64,000 nucleotides of DNA from Campylorhamphus procurvoides. Taxonomy: Eukaryota > Chordata > Aves > Passeriformes > Dendrocolaptidae. Shown here piece after piece: positions 36,801 to 49,727 of the stretch; position 1 is the first letter of the stretch, and each line of letters starts with the position of its first letter. Both the position numbers and the translations under genes were made by a program. The stretch covers positions 248,001-312,000 of the forward strand of contig WBMV01004992.1 in the NCBI GenBank assembly GCA_013396655.1, read 5' to 3'. Below the pieces are notes generated by a model. That model ran no database searches. It was not told where the DNA came from and worked only from the letters and a program-made list of their open reading frames with translations.

Positions 36801-39446
36801 TATTTTAAACCAAACCCATGTGTGTTCGAGGCAGTTTTTATCTGTGGAAATACTTTATTTTTGGCTGGCCTGCAGGAGTGAACCTTAAGTATAAAGCAAC
36901 AAGAATGGCAAGTCAGGATATTGAGAAGAAATTGTTCTATCTGCAAGAACAAATTGTTAAAATCTGAGCAATTTTAGCTTGTGTTTTTCTGTGATTAAAT
37001 ATGAGTTAGATGACCATATTTTATGGTGATAGTCTAGGTAGATAGCAAATTTTTATTTTCCTGTGTGTTTTAATGGGAAGAAGTGTTCCTTCCTGCTATA
37101 AATCTGACAGGTTTAGTCCCTTCTCTCTACAGAGAACACTTGCACTCTCCTTTTTTAGAACGGTTTTCTCATATATGGTTGTATGGGGGCCGAATCATCA
37201 TAGAGATTACTTGCTTTTGTTCTTCCTTTATAATACCAAAAGGAGCTCTCAGAGGCATGCTGCTTGGGACTCAAGTGCTGGTTCCCATAGGGAGGAGCAG
37301 CTCCCAGTCATCGGTCTCACAGCATGAACACCTTGGGAAGTCATTCGCAGAACAAGTGAAATTCAGCCTCTTGATTTAATGACGTTTCACACCATTCTTG
37401 TACAGGCAGAAACAACTTCTCAAAATATGAACCAGAGGAGACTCAGACTGGATGTCTCCTCGTACTTAATCTGTGCATGCTGTAGATGACAACCCTGGTT
37501 GGCGCTGACATATTTCCAACATTTGAACCAATTTCTTTTGCCATTAATTTATTAATATTGTCATCACAAAATCAGAGGAAGAGTCAAGCACAAGAAAGGT
37601 CTGTGATTATTTTCTTTTTTTAATGTGATCTCTGCTAAACATAAGGTTTATATTTGCTTAATTAGGACTTTACTATAAACATTAATGACCCTAAGGCCAA
37701 CTTGATTTGTTTGAGAAAGGTAATAAATTATCTGCTGGACCAGTTTGATCTCTGTAAAGAAGTCTTAGTCCAGCTGGGGCCTGACTACATCCCCAAGCAT
37801 CCCATCTCACACATCTTTTACTGTGTCACAATTCCTCTTGCAGCAGCCTCAGACATGTCAGTAAAAATAATATAAAAAGCCTTGTCTTTCCCTTTCAGAC
37901 GGATGTTCTGCTGCCCACCGCAGCGCTACATCCTGAACAATCATTGCTTCTTGTGACTACCAGGATGATGTCAGGATCTTAAAAGAAATAATTAGATGCC
38001 AACTTTGGATAATAGAGTATTTAAAAATCAATTAGCCTTAATGGGAATACTTCGCAAGTTTTCTCATGATTCTGCCGTTTGACACGATGTGTTGAAGTGT
38101 GTCTCACAGACAAGTAATAGCCCAGTATCTCACGGGAAAGTGAAGCCTCCACTGTGATGTACTAATAGTGCATTTCACTGCTTCTGGAGTCCATTCATTT
38201 CTTGCCATACCAGCGTCAATGAACTTCCTCGCTGCTGTCAGTGTGTTTAGTGCACATGTCAAGCCAGCACTGTGCTGGTCCTGACATCAAAGAAACTGGC
38301 GGCAATCAAGATATTACCTCGAGCTGGCAAGAAAGAAAGAAAAATAACAGGAACATATAAGGAGCAATAACTGAAATACTTTCTTTATCTACCACCCCAA
38401 ATTTCCTGTATGTTGTGGCTATAGAATAATAAATCTGCACAGACCATGACATGAAGAGTATTGAAAGGGAGCACATTTTATCTTTTGCTTCACACTCTGT
38501 GGAAATATCATTTTAAAGGTGAGGTTTTGGGAGCACGTTCTGCTTTTTTGTTTTCTGGAGTCTGCTTGGAAGCCAGTTTAGTACAACTTTCTCCCTTCCT
38601 GTTAGTGCATCCTTAAATATCTCTTCCCCATAGAAGAAAGATTACAGACAAAGCAGTGCTGTTTGCTTGGCAATTTGAACACTTTTTGAGTTTGTTTTTT
38701 CCTTCGCTGTTTTCTCACTGGTGACCTGATATTATATGATGGGGCAGATTACTGACTGATCGTTGATTTGCATGTCCTTCTGAATGCAGCTCTCACCAAA
38801 TCACTTCACATTGACTTGAATGTAAGATTTACTTCTAAATCCGTAGAAAAAATGCACATTTTGCTTCGCTACCTCTAAGGAAAGGAAACCAAGGAACTGC
38901 AGAAATGTCACATCTTCCCCTGTTCTCCCTTTGGTACATCCCTGAGATTCAAGCACATGAGAGATGGCAGATTCAGGATCAGTCCCCCTTTTTTTCTAGG
39001 ACGTACCTGAGCATATTTTCTCCAGGGAACAACCTGTACCAAGTCTACTGAGCTCTCCTAGGCAGAATTTTGCTTAGCCCTTCCTGTTGATGATATATGA
39101 AGCTGCTATACCAAATATTCCCCAGTCCCAATCCCCACCCACCTCACAGATAAGGTGCTTGAGAAACAGCAGGCAGATGAGATATCTGAGTTTCAGAGCC
39201 CAGTCTAGGGAATATTTTGTCCCTTATCACCAATAGCAAAGCCAGCAGGGCAGATGAAGCAATCCCCACATCATGCAGCAGCCCTTTGCTGGGAGGAAAA
39301 TCCAGGGTCCAGTGCCTCATACAGCAATTGCCCTCCAAAGTCTCACGTAGGTGCTGTAAACCCTGGCTCATGGATAGAAGGGCATAAAAAACCTCAGCCC
39401 TGCTTTTGCCCCATTATTTCTTGACTGAAACACACCATCCTACTTC

Positions 39447-39471
39447 AACACACCCACCCACACACACACAA
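39447..39471. repeat. (CA)n microsatellite, imperfect
   Basis: A CA run with CCCA interruptions followed by A-rich sequence. Confidence 0.75.
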
Positions 39472-40172
39472 AATAAGCAAGTCCAAAGCAAACAGCTATT
39501 ATTAAATTATCAGCCAAACCAACTTGATGTTTTGCTGATGTTGTTTCTTAAATTGTTTTTGGTGTTGAACAACTTTGATATATTTTAAACATTTGAGAAT
39601 TTGAACAGAATGGCTGCTTATATAGTTGATAAATATTTTCCTGTTATACATACTAAAAGCACAAAGGTACTGCATGGGTAAGACAATTTCAAAGATATTA
39701 AAAAAAATGCTTCATAAGCTAAGTAAACAAAAACACACATATAAATAAAAAATAGCATAAATCAAATTTTGTCTGTGGGGTGCCCTTTCAAGCATCAGAG
39801 CGTGGGAAGAGACTGCTGTGAAACATTAAAAAAAATAGCTCTATTTGCATCATTTCAGTGGCTCCAAACAAAACAGACATCATTGCATGAGATGAATAAG
39901 GGATGCACTTTCCCCTGTCATTTTGCCTTGGCACTTTCTGACATCAGCTCAAACTTTAAGCAGCAGTCAGTCAATTCTGCAGCATTTTTATATCACTTTG
40001 ACCATAAAATAAATAAATAACGAAACCCACCCAGATGCAGCAGCATATCTGCATAAATGGATTGTTCAGATATCTCTCCTTGAAGTTAGTTTCTCAGGCT
40101 TTTTAAATGGGTAGCCTTAGGCTCATATATCTCTTTAAGTACCAACACTATGAATCACCTTGAAGAACTCCA

Positions 40173-40198
40173 TTAAAAAAAAAAAAGAAAAAGAAAAG
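40173..40198. repeat. A-rich tract (An G An)
   Basis: An A12-type run followed by AAAAAG-like units; a simple repeat with no visible retroposon body. Confidence 0.7.
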
Positions 40199-42520
40199 AT
40201 CCTCAACTGTTGTACTAAAAATGAAAAATGGAGTTCCTTCTGCCTTCCACTGCCTAAGAACTGTGTCATTGCTTTCTTTTTCTGCTTCTTCTACTTTAAA
40301 GACTTAAGGAATAAACATTTCCCAGTGTTTGGCTGACAAATATTTGTATACGAAAACACCTGCATGATTAAATAGAACAACATGCTTATAACTTGTCCTT
40401 TACTCTGCTTAGCAATCAATTCTTTTGCAGATTTGCATGGTTTGATGACACAGTAGCAAGGAGCTCTAAGCACTTGTTTTATCTGCCTCCTTTTTTCAAG
40501 TGCTTATCTTTCAAGTATATTTAAAAATATTGCTTTGAGCTGTGCCATCTGCTAGCTAGGACCCTTAGGAAAGGTACAGGGACCGCTCTTCCTGGAATCA
40601 GATGGGGACGTGGGGTATGGCAATACCATGACCGCTTTTCCCAAAGCAGCAAGTAGAAGCAGGTAACTCAGCTGGAGTAGACGGACAAGATTCCTTCCTA
40701 GCTGCCCCCATCATATTGTGGGCTATTTGGTGGGTTTATATAAAGATGGTTTTGCCAATAAAGGCAGCCTGCAGCAGAAAAGAGTCTTCAGTGTGCCTGT
40801 CGCTCTCCCTTGAACATGAAGCCAGCCCATGTTCTTTTTTGGTTTTTATCTCTTTTTCACTGGAGATGTAGCAATGGAGAAGGTTTAATTTTGAGTCATA
40901 AACCATGTATTATATTTAAAAAGTGATGTGTGGAATAGGGGTTGGTTGGTAATTTTTTGGAAGTGACTATCTTAAAACAAAGATTTAAATAAAAAAACAA
41001 ACCCCATCTGATTTATGGAATGCTTTGCAAAAAATTCATTGCAAGGAAAAAATAAAAAGAGCATTAAAAAAAACTTAGCATCAGAATATGTTCAAGTATG
41101 AAGGTATTTTCCATTCATTATTCAACAAAGAGTTAATTTTGAGATTTTATTTCCTCTTCTCCCTTGCAATCACAGCAAGAATAGGGGAACTACTGAGGAG
41201 ACAAAGGATGGGAGTACTGGGAGGGAAGGCATCCCATTGGTGGTTTTGTTTGTTACTGTCTGACTTCCTCTTCTAATTTGTTTTCATAGAGGTTTTCCCT
41301 TCATCAGCCTGCTGCCTGCTTTGCTTCTGCTTTTGAGCCCTTCCAGGTCTGAGAGCAGCTCAGATGAACATCACTGCATAACTGGGCAGAGCCAGCGATG
41401 ACCCTGTGGTATACTGAGAGACTCAATATCCCCTGGGGTGCTTTGATTTAGATTAGGGTCTGGAGGTACTGAAGACGACTGCCTTTTCTCCTCTGATCTT
41501 GCCATGAGGAAGCTCAGAGGAGGAGGGGGACCATTTCACCTGCAGTGTGGGATCTGGCATTGAATCACCTTCTGGGTATGGGATGCAGAACATGAACAGA
41601 ATAAATTCATCTGAAAGGAGCTCTTGTGCCCAGAGAACAGTCCTGTAGGCAGGAGAGTGAAGCTGTGCATTTATATGCAGTGTGGAGGGTTGGCGAGGCT
41701 GCTCTCTGAGCCTCAAGCTCTCTCTTGGTTAGACTTCAATATGACAGACAGCCATCAGGTGCAGACACAGATGGGAGATGTAGGAATTCTTCCTAGAGAG
41801 GACTGAAATAGCTCCTGACATTCAGAGAGCTGCACTGGAGATGGACACTTCACAGAGATGTGGGTAAAAACGAACATGGCTCAATGTGAGGGGGTGGGTA
41901 ATGTGGAAGAAACTCTGTTTCCTTCAGAAAAGATCTTAGCAAATCCTCAAAAGAGGTGTCTTCTACAGGCTGAACGCCCCTGAAACTGCTCAGCCAACTC
42001 CTTTGCTGTCATAGAGTAGCTAAAGCAGTTGGAAATTTGATACCCTTTTCCCATATCCAGATCTGGGTGGGCTTCACTGCTGCTTCATGGAATACCAGGT
42101 ACAGCTGTGGAGGAACCACTTTGCTACTACTTGAAATGCAGGAGCACATCACATGTCTTCCCTGAATTATGCACAAGTCAAAATTGATGTTCAGGGTTGA
42201 CTTAATAACAGTATTGCAGGACTGAGCGCCAGCATGGTACTCTGTACAAACAGATTAGAAATCTTTTTCCTGCTAGATCATCCCATTCTGTTTGCAGTCT
42301 GAGTCTTTCTTTTCTTGCACGCAAAGCTTTGCAGCTCCAGGTTTCGGACTGCCACTGCTTTTGTGCTCCTGGTTTGGTTTTTTTGTGTGCCCATAGGAGC
42401 AAAGAGGAAGCAAAGAGTATTCTTAGGTGGAGTAGAGATGCTTCAGAGAGGGGCTCATTAAAAGCAATCACTGCTCTATGCAGGCTGGTGATAAAAATGG
42501 CCTTCAGTGAGGTACATTAC

Positions 42521-42536
42521 AAAAAAAAAAAAAAAA
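42521..42536. repeat. Poly(A) tract, 16 bp
   Basis: An uninterrupted A16 followed by 'gaga'. No retroposon body or target duplication was recognised on either side. Confidence 0.8.
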
Positions 42537-45500
42537 GAGATTCAGCACCTAGGTATTAAAGACAGGTAGAATGCCACATTGTCTTGCTTGAACAAGTCTG
42601 GTATTGCTGAATCAGTGCTTCAGCAGCTAAGCTGTGAACGGATGACACAGGCTTCAAACCTGTGGTGACTCACAAGCAGCACAGCACATACCAGCAGGAG
42701 CAACCATGGGATTTCACATGAACAATGCTCTTTCATTCAGACAGGTTTCAGCAAACCCTAACTCAGTTTCTCAAAAATTCTCTATCTGGGAAATTCTTTG
42801 TCCTGCTTCAGATATAGCCAGTCCTGGGCTGGAATGAAGAAAATATTTAGGAGTGTTCATTCAGATGCACTACAAATAAGGAATGTAATGAAAGCACAGT
42901 AGAATTTTCCCATGAACAGGGTGAAAAACCTTAGAATGAACAGCATTACACCAAGGTGCAAACCAGTAGCACCTGCATTATTCTTATGTGCACACAGATA
43001 CACAGACCACAAATCCTTGCTTGCATTTATAAGGAAGATTATTATGAACTTTGGATGTTATATTCTGAAATGGTATAACACAGTGCCTCAACCTGCCCAC
43101 ATACTGCAATCTTTTTTTCCAATGCCAGCCCCAAGCCCAATGGACTTGTCAGCAGTTTCTATCATTAGCAACATAATCCCTCCTCTCTCCCGCTCTCTCT
43201 TTTTTATGTTTTCCCAGGGCTGCACCAATAATGAATAATTTACCAGCGCAGAGAAAGAAAAGTGTCACTACTGGAGTCTCAAGGCTCATCACTCACAAAC
43301 CTGTCACATGGTCAAGAGTCATCAGTGCCATTATTTGTGTGAAGAGAAATTAGCACTAATCTACTGCTGAATCTCTTGCTCCAGCCACTGTAAATGGTGC
43401 CAGATTCTTAACAGAGCAGATTGTCTGTGCCACTGCAAAATGCTTATCTCACTAAAGTTTAAAAAAAAAAAAAGCCGCTTTCTCACTTCCTAGAGGACAA
43501 CCCTCATGTTTAGAGTGAGAGAAGAGGCACTATAATGCAAAGGGATGTTACCTCTCCCACACTGGAGTGCTAAAGATTTGCCTCTCTGCTACTAATAAAG
43601 AACTATTGAATCCGTAGAAGGGATTTCAAGCTGGACTTTCAAAGATGCACATTTTTTTTTTTTGAAAAGGAAATATGGCTTTTCATGTCACAGAATAAGC
43701 ATGTGAATGCTAAGATTTGAATTTTAAGAAGGAAAGGAAATGCCCTGTAGTTTCATAGTGAACTATGAAATATAAACAAAGTACAAAATAGAACAAAATT
43801 GTGCCTTGAGTAAATAATCAGAGCAACAATGGAACTATTGTACTGTGAGGGCCTTCCTCCTATGAAAGAAAAGAAGAGATGGGTAATGCTTGGTTTGCTC
43901 CAACAGTCATTTTTATCCATCAGTCTAGCAATTTTAAACCTGCCACCATCAGCAGGTTTTTGGAACATCCCCTACACAAAATACACAGCAAAAGCAAAGC
44001 TACCATTGGCCCAGCTCATCCCAGTGGCAGAAGAAGTGACAGCTGGGGCTCAGAGGCAGAAAATCCCTCAGTCCCTCCTCAAGGCCTCAGATGATCCCAT
44101 CAAAGGACGAGGTTTGTTCTCCACTGGGGACCAGCCCCCACATCTGGTGCAGTCCAAGCAGAGCTCCTTGCAGAAAAAAAAATTGTTTCCATGTCTATAG
44201 CTTTGAAATGGTTTCATTTTCTCTCTGTTTCCCTTTGTTCAAAATAATTTTCCAGTTTTAATTGCTAGCAAAATAAACCTGTCTGAATAGGGCAGACAAA
44301 AGTGAAAAATGTCATCCTTTGCATCATGAGGGATGCTGGCCTAAAATCAGAAATGTGGCATTGTAGAACAAAATTTGGAAGCAGGAACTTTTTTATTTTG
44401 ATCAGAAAAGTACTTAATTTGTTGAAAGGTCTTTCCTTTTCCCACTCTAGTCAGATCTGCTGGGAGCCGGGTCTCTAGCCTGGCTCTGTGCCTGGCAGCC
44501 AGCCTTTAGGACTATCCTCACACTTCTTGGCAGCACAGCCTTCCCAAAAGACACTCTGGGGGCAGCCCCCAGCTACAGCAGCCAGTGTAATCCCCAAAGG
44601 GGGAGGCTACATGAGAAACATAACACAGCCTTGGGCTGTATTATGGTTTGCACCTAAGATCCTCCAAGGACACTATGCATCCTAACCACCACAGATACAC
44701 CTCCTCTCACTCCTTGGAGGTCAGTCCTTCTCCACTTGAACGTGCAAGGAGGCTGAGTTTGCTGTGGAGTGGAGAAGGTCCCACTGTCACAGTGAGAGGA
44801 GGACCAGCATGTGGGAGGTCTCCTTAGTGCTGAGATCAGGAGGGACCCCAGAAGTACCTAGCTCTTATGGAAATATGAGCATCCAAACACTGATGCAAAA
44901 CCTCTAAGAGCTTCTCAGATAGCAAAATAAGCCTGAGTTTTAAAGTCCAAAAAATCTTTGTTTTTTTTTTTTTCAGGATTTTTCTTTTTTTTTTTTAAAT
45001 CAAAAAAGGCAGAATTTAACACGAGTTTTCTGTGAATTGTGCAAACTTATAATATTGTCCTAAAACTGAATTCCCAACTGAATTTCCTGAGTCCCTTTTC
45101 AAGACTTATTCTCTTCACTATCCCTTGTCTTGAATTTGATTGCATTGCCACTCAGGAGTGGGATGTGGCCATTATTAAAAAACTTATCAGGTGAGCAGCG
45201 GAAAAAAATATTCTAATTCACCTTCCTTCTCAAACTCTTTCTACTGTTCAAAGTAATCTATTCCACTACAGCTTCAAAGAAGTTGTGTGTCCCAAATCAA
45301 CACCCATTGCTGTCAGAGAATCTCTACCTCACTGCACTTGCTGCATCCCCAATGCCCAAGGCTGACTTCCTTCCCTATGGCCAAGGATTCTATTGCTCAT
45401 CACATCCTTGCCAAGAGAAATGACCTACTTTACTAAAAACTAAGGCATTGCAAATGTATTCTGGGACTGTGGGACCAGGAATCAGGGGAGGGGATTGACC

Positions 45501-47850
45501 TCCAGTGAAGTCCAGTTATAGAAGAGAAAGATGAGATCTGTGAAAGACCAGCTTGACCAAAGAGGCACCTGCTGGTGGTGCTGAGGATCAGGTCACCATA
45601 TCCTGCCTCTGCACAGCAAATCACTATTGCTGTTCCAGCTTACTAGAGCAAAGAAGTAGAATTTTTCAATTAACGTGTCTGAAGGGACCCTTCAGAAAGA
45701 AAGTGACTGTGGCTGAGGGCTTGAGATAGGCGCTGTTCAGACTTGGATTTTACTGTGATGTTGCTCAGGAAACACCTGATGCTTTCTAGATCCCTGAGCA
45801 CATCTGTTGCTGGAAACATAACAGTGTTTACCTTGTTGCAGCTTGTGTCAAAAAGCAGCAAGAAGGAATAGAGTGGCTGTGGAGGCTCCAGGGACAGATT
45901 TCCACTGCTCCCTGCAGCTTGCAAGATGAGGCGGAGGACACCCTTGGCCTCTTGCCTGGACTCTCTGCAGAGGTAATGTCCTGGCAAATCATGGCCCCTG
46001 GATTAACCACAGAAGGATTGGCCTCCAACTTCCACAGGGAGGGCGAAAAATTAAACTGTGAAATTGCCTTACATCACTCCATTGGCAAACAAGGGCTTTC
46101 TTCACCTGGCAAGGCATATTTTGAAGCCATGAAATCTGCTAGGCAGATCTTGGCTCCCCATGCAATTTTCCAGTGTCTCCACCCCCACCATGGTATCATT
46201 TGGCTAGGTGGTGACACCTATGATGCTACCTGGCTAGATGAGAACCTCAAAGGTGACGGAGTAACAGGGCACCCACAAAAGGCGCTTTGATTGCCTGCAG
46301 CTCCATCTATCCTGTCCAGTATTTAAGTCTTTTCAGTGGCATTCATTTTCCCTTCAAGAAAGACGTTTACTATGACCTTTGCTCAGAGCAACTGGAACCA
46401 GCCAGAAACAAAATCTGTAACATATCTGATGATGTCAGCTCACACTTCTCTGCAAGCCTCCCCCTGACTGAGTCACAGCAGGAGGGTTCAAAGTGAATAG
46501 TCCATAGCACTAGCTTAAAGACATACTGACTGACAGTGGGTTAATTTGTCAGTAATTCAGAATGGAGTGAATTTTTCTGAATTCTTGGAGTTCCCTTTTC
46601 TGTGTCCCAGTGAAAATGAATTCCTATATCTCCAACTCGTAACAAGCTTGAGATGATTCAATGATTTTCGTTTTCAATCACAGCTACAGGACTTGATTTA
46701 GTTATTGCTTAGCACAGACTTCACACTCTTGCACAGTGTCAGGTATCAAACCTTTAAATTTAGAATTTAAAAATATAAAGGAAGACTATGACCATGTGCA
46801 ACATGTTCATGGAAAATTGTCCTGTGTCAGATGTACATCCCAAAGCCTTGCTCAGCAGTTGTAGATTATTCAAAGTGACCCTAAAACAAATCAGAACAGT
46901 AAAGTTCAGGTCACTCACTACATGTATGACCTCCTGAAAAAGCTCTTTGCCTAGTAAACATAAAGTTCATTAGGACCTGCTAAACAGATGTCACACACAC
47001 ATTGAACCTTCTGAATGCTTTGCTCTTTTGCACTACCATATAAGGCATTAATGGCTGAATATCATATATATTAATCAGCCATCATTTTAATGCACCCTCC
47101 ACTTCTTAGACTGGATGCTTATGCACTCAGCAAGCACTCCCTACTCATATGATGGTTATTTTTGTCTTTGCAGAACTGTTGACTCTCAATGCCTTATGAC
47201 ACATTTGTTGCACCACCCTGCCTCTGAGCAGGGTGGCATCAGTAGCAACTGCAAACAGCTCCGGCTGTAGCACCACTCATGAGTGACCTGTATCTCCCAG
47301 TTACTTAATGAGCCCTTTGAAAAAAATTCTTTTGTTTCCAAAGAACTCTCTGATTGATGTTGTCTGCAGCATTTGTTTTTTGTCAACTTATGCTTGCTTC
47401 ATGATGCTGCGAAAAATCACAAATGCTATGGTGCACTAGTTGGTTTCACTGCACATCAAACCCTTTTCAAACATAGATGTAAACAGTTGCTTTGAAACTT
47501 AACCTTTTTTTTTTGTCAGCTTTCTTTACAGAGGCATGTTTTATAACAACAGACGTCTGCTTTCTCTCACACTTTATTATTATCAATTAGCAGGGTCAAA
47601 GAGCTCCCCTCAGGAAGGTTTAAAACAACACTTTCCCCCTTTAGTTTTAATGCCCTATACCAGTTTCTGTGCCATCTACTGTGTAGCAGTATACCTCCCA
47701 CTTGCCTTTGTTATCCTAAATATCTATGCCTTGATTCATTGCTGGGGCATGCAGTGGGAGCCAGATCACAGCACTTCCATGCAGGCCTTTTTATAAGAAC
47801 GCAACGGTATCCATTAAAAGAAAGGAAATCTCTTGCTTGAGAAGAAACAA

Positions 47851-47863
47851 AAACACACACACA
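47851..47863. repeat. (AC)n microsatellite, short
   Basis: A run of AC dinucleotides in A-rich context. Confidence 0.65.
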
Positions 47864-49383
47864 TGCACAAAAAACCCCACAGCAGCCTTATATTATAGTC
47901 TTCAGCTAAATTTGGAGTTGTATGAATCTCAAGCCAAAACATAACCACAGTTTAGGGAAAATGGCATAACGTATTGTAATTACAAGGTTCCATTAAAATA
48001 ACAGACCCATAGTGTCAGCCAAAAGGTGAGTTTATTTAGCTTTGTTGGCAGTGAGAATTTGAGTAGGCTTCTTGGGCTGAAATTTCTTATTTCCTTTAAA
48101 AGGGAGAAACAGAACATTTCCCTTTCCCCATCACTCTCCACCTAAATGGCAGCTCTTACATGCTCTGTCAGCCTAGGTTAGCTCCATAACACAGATCTCT
48201 TTTCAGTGAGCTATTATTTTACTAGTAGCTGTAATGGGCTATTATCTGTGTGACACAGCCTCTAGAGTGGCAGAAGACACCTCTTTCTCCTCCACTGACA
48301 GATTGAAGAGCTAAATTATAATCTAAGGAACCAGGTGCCCAATTCTGTCAAAACATCTCATGTGATTGTTTCTTATTCAAGAGAAAACTATACATAATCA
48401 AGTAAAAGCGTATGAGGGTTCCAGGTCTAAAAAGAGATATCAGAGACAATATTAAGTAAGTGATGTTAATGCAAGGATGACCTTCTAGCTATTGTGTGTT
48501 TAGGGTTTAACAGCTTAAGAAAAGCTCAGTAAAGAAAACTGATATTGCTAGCTTTGCTAAAATGGAAACGTGAAAATAATTCCAAATCAAAGTGAAATTG
48601 ACTGAATTTCACAGAAAAAACAAGAGAATACAAAAATTCATTCATTCCATAAGTGAGAGTAAATATCTGACAGTTTTAAATTCTTTCATTTTGAAGACTT
48701 TATGGTTTATGCTTCTGAGCTAGCACGAGACAGTATTATGCTAGAAATTTAGTGAGTGTTCTTTGACTTAAATGAACAGAATATGAATTTTAAAACATTA
48801 TATTTCTTGAAGAATTATATGTAACATTGCCAGTGCAAGTTTAAACAAATGTCAAGGTGCTCTGCTCTTGGCATCCCATAGTTTTTGATTTGTAAAGCAG
48901 CTTTTTGATAATGTAATAGCCAGCAATGGTTTAAAGTAAAGAATCTGTTGGTGTATATAGCAATTTGTATTTTCTGTCTCAGACCTCATAACTTGTTCCC
49001 ATTCCTGCGTGACAAACATTGATGGGAATGCTTGTGACGAGTTTTTACACTATGCTGAAACAAAACTTTTGATGGTAGTTTCCTCCCAACCATAATTTAC
49101 TTTCCCTTTGTGCTAGTTTTGGCTGAGGTAGAGTTAATTTTCTTCATAGCATCGAGCATAGAGCTCTGTTTTGGATTTGTGCTGGAAACAGTATTGGTAG
49201 CACAGTGACATTTTACCTGTGGCTGAGCAGGACTTACACAAAGTCTAGTCATTTTCTGCTGCTCACATCAACCCAGCAGTGAGGATGCTGGGCTTGCACC
49301 AGGAACTGGGAGGGGACACAGCTGGAACAGTTTGCCCCCGACTGACTGAAAGGATAATCCATAATATGTGGTGTCATGCTCAG

Positions 49384-49390
49384 TATATAA
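49384..49390 (+). promoter_or_regulatory. LTR TATA box
   Basis: TATATAA lies in the context 'ctcagtatataaaggtggg', the conserved promoter position of this LTR type. It could initiate rightward transcription in principle; activity is unknown. Confidence 0.65.
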
Positions 49391-49579
49391 AGGTGGGAGA
49401 AGAGGGAAGAAGAAGAAGAAAGAGGAGGATATTTGAAATGACTGTGTCTTCCCAGGTAGCCATTAGGCATGATGGAGCCCTACTTTCCTGGAGATGGCTG
49501 AACACCTGCCTGCTCACACATAGGAAGTGGTGAATTAATTCCTGCTTTTTCTTTGGGGTATGGAGCTTTTATTTGACGT

Positions 49580-49585
49580 ATTAAA
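49580..49585 (+). promoter_or_regulatory. LTR polyadenylation signal ATTAAA
   Basis: ATTAAA lies about 190 bp downstream of the TATA box and before pyrimidine-rich sequence, the expected poly(A) signal for this LTR. Confidence 0.55.
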
Positions 49586-49727
49586 CTATCTTTATCTCCC
49601 TTTTTTCTATATCTCCATGAATTTTCTCTCTTTTACTCTTCCAATTCTGTCCCACATCCCACTGGGGAGACTGAGTGAGCAAGTGGCTGTGTAGTGCTTG
49701 GTTGACAGCAGGGGTTATACCACAGCA

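Larger units (their letters stand above)
26126..49108. other. 23-kb gene-free stretch
   Basis: I found no convincing exon, RNA gene or recent transposon. The longest frames (149 codons at 34774-35223 (-), 123 codons at 43829-44200 (+), 123 codons at 45919-46290 (+)) match nothing I know. GC-richer patches lie at about 32425-32590 and 44455-44860. Simple repeats include A16 at 42521-42536, A13 at 43461-43473, T-rich DNA at 44961-44996, (ATAA)n at 40006-40020 and CA tracts listed separately. AT-rich segments at 35930-36170 and 37500-37760 hold several TAATTA-like motifs. Confidence 0.55.
49109..49727 (+). mobile_element. Nearly full-length solo LTR, second bird ERV family
   Basis: The element starts TGTGCTAG followed by TTTTGGCTGAGGTAGAGTTA and ends in 'ggggttataccacagca'. 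This is the layout of a very common bird ERVL-type LTR (start like TGTCCTGGTTT, end like GGGTTAAACCACGACA). Inside are 'gggaggggacacag', a TATA box (49384-49390), a GAA-rich tract (about 49401-49429), an ATTAAA poly(A) signal (49580-49585) and a pyrimidine-rich 3' part. There is no primer-binding site after it and no polypurine tract before it, so it is a solo LTR left by recombination. Flanking 5-mers (ccctt and cctaa) do not form a clean duplication. It is not related to the LTR at 1-654. Confidence 0.9.

Noticed and set aside
42521..42536. A16 tract as tail of a retropseudogene
   Set aside because: No gene-like body upstream and no flanking duplication.
45670..45987. - strand frame with a slightly cytokine-like look and donor- and acceptor-like sites inside it
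   Set aside because: The resemblance is to generic helix and cysteine spacing only. The donor and acceptor are too close together for an intron and the + strand is also open over part of it.
45919..46290. 123-codon + strand frame
   Set aside because: No recognisable domain and overlaps an antisense frame; no splice or promoter context supports it.
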